A DNA stretch of 64,000 nt, taken from Myrica gale (taxonomy: Eukaryota; Streptophyta; Magnoliopsida; Fagales; Myricaceae). A model generated the notes under the pieces. It had not been told where the DNA came from. It saw only the letters and a list, made by a program, of their open reading frames with translations, and did not search any database. This document shows positions 46,539 to 56,790 of the stretch, piece after piece. Each line of letters begins with the position of its first letter. Within the stretch, counting starts at the first letter, position 1. A program made the position numbers and the translations under genes. The stretch spans positions 1,240,001 through 1,304,000 of the forward strand of contig OZ005608.1 in the NCBI GenBank assembly GCA_963930655.1. The letters are read 5' to 3'.

Positions 46539-47596
46539 AGATAATACGATTAAAACACTAGATCTATTCCATTTCTGTTAATAATTGTGTAAAATGTACA
46601 TTATCTCTAAAGAACCATATGTGGAGTCATTGAAAGGTTCATGATTTGACTTGATTTCCTTCCAATATTTGGGAGATACTGCAAATACTGGGTGCACGAG
46701 TTCTCTCTTCTATCCTTCACTTCTGGCATTCGTTGTTGTAGTCATATGTGATACTTGTGTTTTTATTCGATCAATAGCTACATATGGAACACAAGCCGCA
46801 TATGCCCCTTCTGAGAAATGCTAGAAATTAGTGCTCAGCTCATCTCAATTTTTTCCTCGTGCTGAAGTGCAATGTGATGCGACTTGGGATGTAATCACTT
46901 TGAACACTGTACTGGGGCGAGTTGGTCAGCGTAGTGTAGCCTAAGCAAATGTGTAAGCGATTTTGGATCTTCTTAGCTTTCAAATAGATATTTCTTGAAT
47001 ACAAATAATAGAAGTGCGACAACTGTTCTTGGAGCGCTGGAAGTGTATTTTAATCCATTACGCAATTGACTTCCTCTCTCGTTTATTAGAGAAGTGAAAG
47101 AAGCAAACTTTGATGTACCGCATAATTTATGGAGCCGGAGCCAATTGCTAAGGAATCTGACCATCCACCATTTTAGACTTCTGTCCATGGCAGAACACCC
47201 ATCACAAAGATGCCCCATCTACATTCAGGCAAAAGGTTCATAAGAGTTTACTTGGAGGTCGTTTTCCATATTTTGTAATCCTCAAACGTGGAGGAAAGTA
47301 GTACATATTCCTAGTCCATAAGAACAACATTATTCCTTCCAAACGTGCAGGAAAGTAGTCAATATTCCTAGTCCATAGAACAACATTATTTGTCTAGTAG
47401 CTTTTTTGTTAATCAAAACATGAATTCATTCATACAAAACGAAATACATAACCAAAATTGAGGGGATCCATCCCCTCATGCAGCCAAAGCAAGTTCGAAA
47501 AATGCTCAAAATAAGAGGGTAGTCTCCAAGATCAATTTTAGAGACAGTCCAACGAACTAATTGGTGCGTAACCGAATTTGCACCTTGATTGACATG
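46539..47596. other. 3' flank and intergenic DNA; holds a small tandem repeat (47281-47392)
   Basis: Two copies of about 55 bp, sharing AATATTCCTAGTCCATA and AACAACATTATT, lie at 47281-47335 and 47338-47392. The rest has no gene. 47400-47590 could be the reversed tail of an old retroelement, but this is not firm. Confidence 0.5.
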
Positions 47597-48741
47597 TGTA
47601 ACGCCCCGGGCCCAAACTCCATACGGATAGATTTTCGTATAAAATAAAGTTTTTTCACAATGGATAATTATTTATCTAGACCCCAATATTTCAAAACTAA
47701 TTTTGTACAACCTTAGCAAAATATTCATAAACCGTAAAAAGACCAAAAAATATCAATCTGAGCCCTAAAATTTACATTAGCATATCCGATATTTCCAATA
47801 TCGATGAAGATCTCCCAAAATAATACAATATCAAATTTCCAAACATTAATCTCCAAAAGTACTATTGCAAAACACGCCTTTGAAACACATATCTATCTGA
47901 AGCTCCTTGAACTTCTCTAATTCTATCATTTCTGAAAAATATGAGAATAAGAGATGTGCTACAACTAGCTAAGTAAGTAGTAAGTCAATGAGGGTTGGTG
48001 AAAAATAATTTTATCACAATAACCGAAATTAAAATCCAAAAATACAAAAATACAAGTTTATAACAAAAATATCCAAGGCCGCACAATATAAGGAAATCAT
48101 CAATGGTCACACAGACCTCCAAATATTAGGTCACACAGACCTCCGGGCCACAGACCTCAAAATATCAGGCCACACATACCACAAAGATATATCATCAGCG
48201 CAAGGACAATTTTCATAGTATGCTCACCAAAACAAGTTATAAATATTTCAATTGAATTTCACAAAATCTTGACAATCTCATTTTACCCAAAATTTGTTCA
48301 CTTCCCCAAATAATACATCTAAACCATATAAAATATGGTGCACATTCAAAATTTCATTGAAAAACCACTTACATCGAACGTTTAACCAATCTTTAAAGTT
48401 TCTCCAATAATTGTCGAACAATCTCAATCTCTTCAACTTTTAAAATTCAAACATACCTCTATCCATCACTTTTAAATTCAAACATAATATCTTTATCCAT
48501 ATTTTTCAAATTCAAATATAAGAATAATTTTTATTCATATCTTAACCTTTAAATTCAAAACTAAGATCAGATCTTTATTCAAACCTTTAAATTCAAATAT
48601 AGATCACATCTCCATATCAACACCTTTAAATTCAAAAATACGATTCAACCGCTATCCAAAAATCAAACATAGGATTAAGCTCTATCTCTTCGTTTAAAAT
48701 TCGAATTACTCACTTACACCTTTTTCGGGACGGGTATTACA
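47597..48741. mobile_element. Solo LTR (about 1.1 kb)
   Basis: Starts TGTAACGCCCCGGGCCC and ends CGGGTATTACA, so TG...CA termini with short inverted ends. A perfect 5-bp target duplication ACATG lies at 47592-47596 and 48742-48746. There are no internal coding regions or second LTR, consistent with recombination between two LTRs. The inside holds short repeated motifs (CACACAGACCTCC near 48110-48180; TTTAAATTCAAA near 48470-48640). Confidence 0.85.
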
Positions 48742-48746
48742 ACATG

Positions 48747-51239
48747 CATAGTCCTCCACTCAACTGGTGTCGAATATTAGAAACAATGTTACCAATGCAT
48801 CAATCCGTCATCCGCGGGAAGTTTTTAATTGCTATTTTTTACTATGTTGGCCAGACATTCGACATTATAAGAGATATATAAAAGAACAGCAATTTTCTTT
48901 CAAACTTCGATAAAACAAATATGGACCCCAACTTACAACTCCAACCATCCATTCTCGTTCATTTCAACCAGCCGTTACATGAAAGACCTAGATGGCTATG
49001 AAGCCCACATTATTACTAAACAAAAACTACACGATGCCATTATTACTATAAGGTACTGCAATTTGACGAGGGCCGAAGCAAATTTTGTGTCACTTCTGTT
49101 GCTACATTTTTGTCTTTCTCTTCTCGGCAACAAAGAACCCAAACAAGGACAGAATCGAGAAAGCGCTGAAGCAGATCGAGGAAATATCGATCAATACGTG
49201 GCGGCTGGTGATTGATCGAGGAAAAAGTAAAGGTGTGCAAATGTTCCGGTTTAAACATGCGGTGTTCCGGTGTCGGTTCCGGTCAGAAATATCGAAATTT
49301 CCGGTACAATTTTTTAAAATTTTAAAAAATACTATAATTTTAATTTAGAGATTTTTCTTTTTCAATTTGGATTATTTGATGAATGTTTAGTTGTTTACTT
49401 ATTTGTATAGTTAATTATTTATTTAGTAGTTTTTTATAAATTTAATTTAGAGTTTATTTTGATAGTGTTTATTTTGTTTTGAAATTTAGTTGTTTAGTTT
49501 AATTTTAATTTAGAATTGTTTGGCCCACAAAACCCAACTTAAAAATTCATTTTTGGCCGGCCAATGAGCCCAAACTAAATCTGGGCCACTTCAAAGAACA
49601 AACGAGCGAGAAGTAAATATACTCAGCAACTTGTAATAATTTTGGGGGAAAGATGGGCAACAAAGAACATATACTCACACCTGATGTCCATAAATGAGCT
49701 TCATCGATGAAACGTAACAATGTGCTCGAACAAAAGTCATTCACCAAAGTAGAAATGCAGCTCGACTTGAAAAATGTCTTTGGAAAACCATTAGTGACGA
49801 CCACGATCTCGCTACTAGCAGCTCTCTTGACGAACCCAGAACCCAGCTACATCGGCATAAGACCTTCACCAATAGAGATGAACTTATCGGTGTTAATTTC
49901 TAGCCAGAAACACAAAGGCGACAAACTTCACAGCCGATTTTACGAGTGCTCTCGACGAACCAGACGATAGGGAATGATGACCGGGCAAATTTAGTTTGAC
50001 GACCACCACTCGCATCGACGACTTGTGGATGTGTCGCTAAACTTGGTGGGAGACACAGTAAAGGTATTTCAGAGATTCGCCGACGGGAAAGCACAGGGTT
50101 GATTTGGAGTTGAGATTTTCATCATCAAATTTGAAGAAAATGCTTTAGTCCTAGAGGATGCGTGTGCTTTTCTAACGCGTTATTTTTAACGCGTGGAGGG
50201 AGCTCACTTTTCTTGTAGTGAGAAGCTTTGCAGATTTAAACAGTATCAAAAGACGAGACCATGTGATTAGGAGTAAGGAAGAGGGGAGATTTCGGAAAGG
50301 AGTTTGCAAGCTATCTTTAGTTATGACACCATTTCCAGTTCTTACCTCTGTTGCTTTGGTCAACTCTACTTCACTAGTAGTGCAAGCTCGATTCGTCAAG
50401 TCTGGGATAAATGGATTACAGAGGAGGCCGGGGTAACAATAGGCCGGATTGATTGTAGTACAACGGTGTGAAGTTGGGGTTGTTGAGGTTGGTGAAGGAT
50501 AAAAGACATCCAAATGGGATATTGGCCGGCCTTAGTTTGCACAAAACGGTTTGTTCCCATGAACCCGTCTGGAGCTGTTGTAAGGGACGAGGCTTTTTAG
50601 ATTTCATTTGGAACCTCAATGATCACACGTGTAATTAATGTATGCAGAGGTGGCAGAGTCTGCCGTTAAGGAGATAGATGACAAACTAATGGAAGAGTGT
50701 ATTTTAAAAAATGAGAATATTAAAGAATAAAAATTTTGAAATTTAAAAGTAGAGAACTAAAATGAAAAAATGACTGAAAATCAAAGACTAAAATGCTAAT
50801 TTCCTTTTAAAAAAAGATTGTTCGACGTCCCTGATCTTCAGAACCATTCCGGTTGATCTCACTAGCCTTCTCATCATTATTTGTTAAACCCGAGTGTCCA
50901 ATAACCCTAGATTATGTATGAGATCTGTCATTGAGGTTATCATGAAAGTTGTCCCACGAAACCAAACCCACTACCAGTTTCATTGTAAGTTCCAGCTATC
51001 TATTTGACGTTCGAGTATTAATTTGTACTTTTAGTATTTCGAAATATATGGCTTGGAGAGTAAATTAAGCAACAACCCTCAACCAATACTGTTGATATAA
51101 GGGGAGTGGGGCCGGCCTAGCTCAGCCGTCTGCCACCTCCCACAGCAACCGGTTTTCTTTTCTGCTGACTTTTTTAACTTGCTTCTCATTATGGGTCATC
51201 TCAACTCTTCACTCGTTTGGCTATATATGGTGGTTAGGT
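48747..51239. other. Intergenic, no gene recognised
   Basis: Contains short open frames on both strands (for example 49085-49348, 50172-50513) without recognisable domains; 49100-49215 has a coding-like composition (KNPNKDRIEKALKQIEEIS) and may be a gene fragment. AT-rich at 49300-49520. Confidence 0.4.
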
Positions 51240-51279
51240 CCCTAGCTTGTTAGCTCATTGCCTCTTGGAGGGATTAACA

Positions 51280-51342
51280 CGCAATTTAGAGCATGTAAAT
51301 GAAGTCTTTGAACCTCATTATGAAATTTTAGAGTTGTTATGT

Positions 51343-51383
<41 letters not shown>

Positions 51384-51690
51384 GGTTTGAGATCCTCTTT
51401 AATTTGATGTTTGAATAAAATTGGCCAATTCAAAAAAGAAAAATAAATACAATACATATGGACTCTCCTCAACTTTTTTTTGTTTTAACACTTTTGTTTA
51501 CCTGTGTAAAAGTTTTTTTAGGAGAAACATGCTTTATATCTATGGTCAAAAATCAACACGCCTTTTAGAACATGTAAATGAAGCCTTTGAAACTCTTCAA
51601 ATTAATGAAATTTTAGAGTTGTTATGATCCTATATATATATATATATATATATAAAAGATGGATTCTAATTTGATGTTTGAGCATAATAA
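51280..51690. repeat. Imperfect tandem duplication, each copy with a (TA)n tract
   Basis: 51287-51410 and 51565-51690 share AGAG/AGAACATGTAAATGAAG, GAAATTTTAGAGTTGTTATG, a (TA)n run (51340-51377, 51633-51655), then AAAAGATGG and TTTGATGTTTGA. The spacing is about 270 bp. Non-coding. Confidence 0.75.
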
Positions 51691-51694
51691 GAAA

Positions 51695-52756
51695 TTAAGA
51701 ATGATATATTAATAGAGGGGGAAGAAGACAAAAAACCGAAGTCAAGGGGGGATCAAAACTAGCTAGCTAGTTGCATACGGAGCTCACGCTACCAGAAAAG
51801 CTGCGGAAGGTCAGGGGACCAAGCTAGCCCTCATGTATACGTCATTCGAGATAGAGATGCTTTAAGCAGGTACGTACTGCTATCTAGCCGGCTTCCCCGA
51901 TCGATGCTGTTTACAAGCAGAAACACGGGTAACACCGGCGGCCTACTAATGTTCATGCGGCGGCGCCCTGATATACATGCACTCTAAGATCAACTAGAAA
52001 AAGCAACGAAACTTAAATATTTGCCTTTATATATGCTCTTTGTTAGATATTGTCGTGCGTCACATGCAGTGTTATATCTGTCGATTTCTTTGGTACCCAA
52101 TATTCCAGCTAAAAGGGCTTCATTGGCGTGCGTACAGCTTGAAGGGAAAAAAGCAAATTCCATTAACTGAATATGCAGACTGCAAAAATCAAAACCACAT
52201 GATCGATCGGTGACGTAAACTGATTTTTATGCATGCATGGCTTGGTACGAGCCATATTTGACAGGTTTCTTGCTTTCCCTAACTGGTCCAGCCAATGGAT
52301 CCCCCGTACGTTGAATTCAGCAGGCCATCTTCTTAATTGCTAAGTGGGCAGCTGCGAATCGTTTCACTGGTTTTTGTAATCTAGAACTTATTCCTAGAGA
52401 TATTTTTTTATTATTATTTTTTAACTAGGTGTCGATGTTAGCTTATCTGCACTTCGGCTAATCAGTGCAGTCTCTTCGTTCCGCACAAACCGAATAATTA
52501 ACCAGCTAAAAGTTTTTAAGAATGACCTCAAAGAGCTGGTATATCTATATATATATAATATCATGTCTCAATTTGCACTCTCAAACCGAACGAGGGCGAT
52601 AGTATTGTTAGCTTTTCCCTCTTTTTTGCACTCAATTTCTTCGATTTCAAGTATTTATCAAGAAAAAAAAAGATATTTATTTTACACGTATTAAAAAAAA
52701 GTAGTTACCTTCAAGAACCCGATGCCTTTGACCTGATCAGCATGTTAAGTGCAGTA
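51695..52756. other. Intergenic, no gene seen
   Basis: Mixed composition with several GCATG- and CTAGC-containing words; no terminal repeats or coding frames were recognised. Confidence 0.4.
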
Positions 52757-52759
52757 TTA

Positions 52760-52937
52760 GACTATGTTTGAGTGTTAAAATTTAGGGTATTTGATTTGGT
52801 GAAAAAAATGAAGAGAGATGATTTTTAATATTTATTATAATGAAAAGTAATGATGTGATGGATAGATTGATTATATTGTAATTTTTTATTGTATTAAAAT
52901 TTTATGAAGCGTAAAATTTTACTTTGCAAATGCACCC
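52760..52937. mobile_element. PIF/Harbinger-like MITE, TTA target duplication
   Basis: 178 bp; ends GACTATGTTTGAG and (reverse complement) GGGTGCATTTGC; TTA at 52757-52759 and 52938-52940. AT-rich and related in sequence to 13013-13211, but in the opposite orientation. Confidence 0.6.
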
Positions 52938-53081
52938 TTAAGTAATTAAGGGTCATCGTGTCTCTCAGGGCATGCGTACATAGGAAGCTAGCTAGCGAGG
53001 GCATGAATTCCTTACTCTTTGCCACACGGAATGGCATGCTACTAGCCTTGAGCATAACGACGTAGTACAGTACCTATACTA

Positions 53082-53251
53082 GGGGGCGTTTGTTTGCCTA
53101 ATATTTCGAGATATCAAAATTTCGAGCAAGCCAAAATTTTCAACATTTATAAATACTCCAAAATTTTCATAAACTCCAATAAATCTCAATATCCAAAAGA
53201 TTCTCAAAATTTTGAGAATATTTCTCGAAATTTCGGCAAACAAATGCCCCC
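53082..53251. mobile_element. Short TIR element (MITE), 170 bp
   Basis: Ends are near-perfect inverted repeats: GGGGGCGTTTGTTTGCC and the complement of GGCAAACAAATGCCCCC. The interior has repeated AAATTTCGAGA/TCTCGAAATTT-type inverted words, so the whole segment can fold into one long hairpin. Flanked by TA. Superfamily uncertain. Confidence 0.7.
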
Positions 53252-53519
53252 TAAAGCAGTCGTTTAATGTCACCTATAATAAAGCATTAGTCGTTTAATT
53301 AATGTCACTTACGTTAATATATTAAGCTAGCGCCTCTCTGGCAGCTTAGTGATCAAGGCCATGCATGTGTTGCTACTTAATTTCGAGAATACGATTATAC
53401 GAGAACCATGCTAAGGGTTGGTATCAACCTCAAGCTAGTACTGCAGTTAATTAGATTAATTACAGACCGGGCCCGAACATGTTGAAGGTCAGTAGATCTG
53501 GACCAAGCCCATGTCTTAA

Positions 53520-53701
53520 GGGTGCGTTTGCTAACAATATTTCATCAACTCACAATAAAATACTACAATATAATCTCTCTCCTATCAAATCATAACTTTT
53601 CACTACAAAAAATATAAAAAATTACCTCCCTCTTCACTTTTTCACAAAACCCAATCCAACACTAAACTCAATACCAAAAATTTTACAACACAAACATAAC
53701 C
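53520..53701. mobile_element. PIF/Harbinger-like MITE, TAA target duplication
   Basis: 182 bp, starts GGGTGCGTTTGCTAACAA, contains ACAATATAATCTCTCT and ACCAAAAATTTTAC blocks shared with 13013-13211 in the same order. TAA lies at 53517-53519 and 53702-53704. Confidence 0.65.
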
Positions 53702-53704
53702 TAA

Positions 53705-54336
53705 TAAGTTGATCGAGTTTTAATTTTGCTGTTTATAAGGAGCATGCATGGAGAGTGGCCATTTGATTTATGAACGGGGGGACGCCTAGATACTCATGTA
53801 GCTAGCCTGATGGATTCCATGCATGCTCTCTAAGAAGTAGAAAAAGAAACTGAACTTAATCTTTGGTATTTGCTTATAGTTTATGATGATGCCGAGAATT
53901 ACCAATTAAGAAGTTAGAATCGAGCAGCCATGTAAGAATCACCGAGGAGGGTGGCCTCGAATCAAGTCTTTGATGAAATAATCAGATCTCAAAAAAGAGT
54001 TATAGGTTAGGAAATAGAATTAAACCTAATAATAATCAAAGGAAGGTACATTTTGATTTTATAGGTCAAAGGAAATTATGGTCTTATTAGGCAGAAAGGG
54101 GATAGAACCTAGAATCTTATCAGAAGTGTGAGTGCGTCCGACCAACCAGACCTTCTTCTAGTGCTCGACTAGGAATCTAAACCCTTGAGAAGTCCTCGCC
54201 AGGAGTTTTAATTAAATTGGGCAGGATTAATGGTGATGGACCGTGCTAAAGGCGATCCAGTGATCCTTAAAACTCAGGGAGCCAACTACCATGCATCATG
54301 AATGCATGCGTCTTGATCGGGTGATCCTTAGAACTT
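53705..54336 (+). other. Promoter side of the lipid-transfer protein gene
   Basis: No gene seen in this stretch, which ends in the TATA box at 54337. Confidence 0.4.
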
Positions 54337-54343
54337 TATAAAA
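54337..54343 (+). promoter_or_regulatory. TATA box of the lipid-transfer protein gene
   Basis: TATAAAA 75 bases before the ATG at 54412. Confidence 0.6.
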
Positions 54344-54411
54344 GGCTGATTACTGCTCAATGTCACACCAAAACAAAAAAGATAACAAAGCAATTCATAT
54401 AAGGCAACAGA

Positions 54412-54918
54412 ATGCAGCGTTCCATCTTCCTCGGCCTCCTCCTCCTCCTCTTCCTCAACCTCTGTGCTAAAACTAGCGTAACAGGAATAGTACTTTCTAG
54501 CAGCTGTTCGGTTGTGGCCGAAAGTGTCTCTACTTACTGTGTACCTATTCTGAACACGGAAAACCTGCAAGCTGCCCCACTGTTGCCATGTTGTCTTGCC
54601 CTCAACGTCGTGAAAATCAGTAAAGGCATCTTCGGACCCGGAAGAATGTGTAACTGTATCCGTGAAGCGATGAATTCAACGGGTCCAGCTCCAACTCCAT
54701 CTCCGACCATTTCCCCTGCAAGAAGTCCGACCATTTCACCTGCAAGCAGTACTCCGACCATTTCCCCTGCAAGCAGTCCTATTGCTGAATCTGCCGGTGC
54801 CCTCATCGTTGGAGGTGGTGACGATCTTGATATCTCCATTCAACTCCAGTACAGCTGCGGCATCAAACTCGGCTTTAGCCTTGATGTTAATGTCCCTTGT
54901 CCTGAAACTTGGCATTAA
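54412..54918 (+). CDS. Secreted non-specific lipid-transfer-like protein with Pro/Ser-rich insert
   Basis: 168 residues in one exon. An N-terminal signal peptide (LGLLLLLFLNLC, to about residue 24) sends it to the wall or apoplast. The eight-cysteine pattern of the LTP/2S-albumin family is complete: Cys32, Cys43, Cys60-Cys61, Cys80-x-Cys82, Cys149 and Cys163. Such proteins carry lipids in a hydrophobic cavity. The oddity is the spacing: between CxC and the seventh Cys, where about 20-40 residues are usual, there are 66. The extra part is made of repeats of SPTISPA(S/R)S (about 94-123), encoded by repeats of 24-30 bases. There is no C-terminal GPI-type tail. An intron cannot be excluded, but the frame is continuous. 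Gene appears intact. Confidence 0.82.
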   Translation: MQRSIFLGLLLLLFLNLCAKTSVTGIVLSSSCSVVAESVSTYCVPILNTENLQAAPLLPCCLALNVVKISKGIFGPGRMCNCIREAMNSTGPAPTPSPTISPARSPTISPASSTPTISPASSPIAESAGALIVGGGDDLDISIQLQYSCGIKLGFSLDVNVPCPETWH

Positions 54919-55746
54919 TGGATACCATTTGGATCCCCAATAAGACTACTGCAGCAGTCACATTGTCGAGCCGTATATCCTTAATAACTAATTAGATCAC
55001 ACGACAGGATCATAATTAATAAATACAGCATAAATAAAATAAAGTGCTTTTTTGCATCAATGACTGTAATCTCAAGAACATTGTTAGCACTTGTTGGTTT
55101 CATGAATTTCATTTGTAGAATACATCTTAGAAAGTTACAATATCATCAGCCTTTTCATTTAAACTAGTGTTTATATAATTCAAAAACCTTAAAGCTGGCG
55201 TACGTTCGTGTGTGTATATATAGTTCTCACCGTGCCTCCAAGGTTAGGCAAATGCAATTTTCAACAGCTTCTCCTCTTTGAGGAAACACTAGTTTCAAGT
55301 GAGAGCCTACTACTTTATGGCACTTCTAGTACCCCAAAAGTCCATAACTCTATAAAAGGCAAGCTGCAGACCTGCAGTGACTATGAACAGCTATGCTGAA
55401 GAAACTTCTGGTAACCAACTTTAGGTATGCGGTAGAGCAAAAAGTTTCTTTCCTTTTTTTCTTGCTCTGAAATGGACAATAACAAATTGGCTTGTTCTGG
55501 GTAAAATTCGTACTGGCTCTTTATATTAATTGAGGAGATATAATGAGTAGAAACAGCAGAACATCGTATCTTCCATGTGCTACCTTTTCCTGTTTTTTGG
55601 CTCTTTATATGAACAAAGTAGAACTTTTATAGTGTACATCTACTTACCTTCTGTATTGAAGCTCTGTAAAGCTCAACTTGCTTGTCACCTCTAAGTTCTG
55701 ATGAGAAGTGTATTGAAGTTTAAAGTTCCATTAATATTCACCTCAG
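54919..55746 (+). other. 3' flank of the LTP-like gene and intergenic DNA
   Basis: No gene recognised. Further aspartic-protease exons might be present but were not found. Confidence 0.4.
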
Positions 55747-56123
55747 GTGTCTGCAAGGACGGTTGTGCTGCTATTGTGGATTCAGGAACGTCCTTGCTTG
55801 CTGGTCCAACTGTATGTTTTCTCATTCTATGAAAAATGACATTAATTTCAAATGGACCTTCAGGCTTGATTTATTTTCCTCTGTTTTGTTCCTTTCCTGG
55901 AGCCTATATTATATCCTTCTCGGCTTCTCCTTTTTTCAGAAGTTACTTGTGTGACTAAACTCTTATTTGCTGACCATGATTACAAGCCTATTGTGATATT
56001 GTGACTGAAATCAACCACGCAATTGGTGCCGAAGGAATTGTGAGTGCAGAATGAATTGTGAGTGCAGAATGTAAGGAAGTTGTAACTCAGTATGGAGACT
56101 TAATTTGGGAGCTAGTATCAGGG
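55747..56123 (+). pseudogene. Phytepsin-type aspartic protease relic
   Basis: Two exon pieces are readable. 55747-55811 gives VCKDGCAAIVDSGTSLLAGP, containing the second catalytic motif DSGTS and a good donor. 55995-56123 gives TEINHAIGAEGIVSAE, then a TGA stop, then CKEVVTQYGDLIWELLVSG, matching the start of the saposin-like insert of plant vacuolar aspartic proteases. The stop is created by an 18-bp tandem duplication (TGAATTGTGAGTGCAGAA). No N-terminal half or first active site was found, so this is an isolated fragment. Confidence 0.85.
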
Positions 56124-56442
56124 GTGGGTTGTTTTTATGTTTTGCATCTGTTATCCTACTCTCTTTTAGAGTAGCCTTAATATAGTTCTTATGTTGTAGC
56201 TGGTATTCTTGAGCTAAGAACCACCGATTGCTATTCTGCCTAGTTGGACATTTTGTCATGTGTTTTTTTGTTCTTATGTTTTCCAAGAAAAGGGTAATCT
56301 GCAGTTGCTCCATGTATAAATTGGTAGAACTTTAGGGAGTGGCTATTCTCCTATCCATCGAGGTCAATTAACTTGACTTCTAAATACTGTTTTTTCTTTC
56401 TCAAGAGAGGGAGATTTTTTAGTTGTATGATGGCCTTCTAAT

Positions 56443-56790
56443 TTACGATTTTTGAGAGGGCTCAACTTTGTTAAATTCCCATGTTTTAACGTTGCAGTCC
56501 AATTTCATTTTTAGAAAGTTCTGAGAATACTTTTTCTTACCAAATATGTGTTCCTTCTTTGAAACCAATATGGGATCAATAAGAGCAGGTCTACAACCTG
56601 TCTTCTTATTGGCATTTTTCTTCAGATCCCCAACGAGAAGCACTACTACCTCGTCTTCATAAACAACTGCAACAGTGTACTCAGAGATTGGCTCCGTTTC
56701 CCCATTGAACTTTGCAGCCTTAAGGTCCCAGAAGATATCAAAGCTTTACCATCCACCATGAAGCGCTTGGAACCTTGGTCCCAGATTACA
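56443..56790 (-). pseudogene. DUF868-family gene fragment, frameshifted
   Basis: On the minus strand FMVDGKAL is followed, after a one-base shift, by DIFWDLKAAKFNGE, then VAVVYEDEVVVLLVGDLKKN and SKKEHIFGKKKYS. These match in order the central part of the plant DUF868 family as I recall it (function unknown). The start and the end are missing. It sits opposite in strand to the protease relic. Confidence 0.55.

Noticed and set aside
47281..47392. Two-copy repeat considered as a CRISPR- or array-like structure
   Set aside because: Only two copies without spacers, in a plant nuclear sequence.
49085..49348. Possible gene with KNPNKDRIEKALKQIEEIS
   Set aside because: Short, no recognised family, followed by low-complexity AT-rich DNA; kept only as a note in the intergenic entry.
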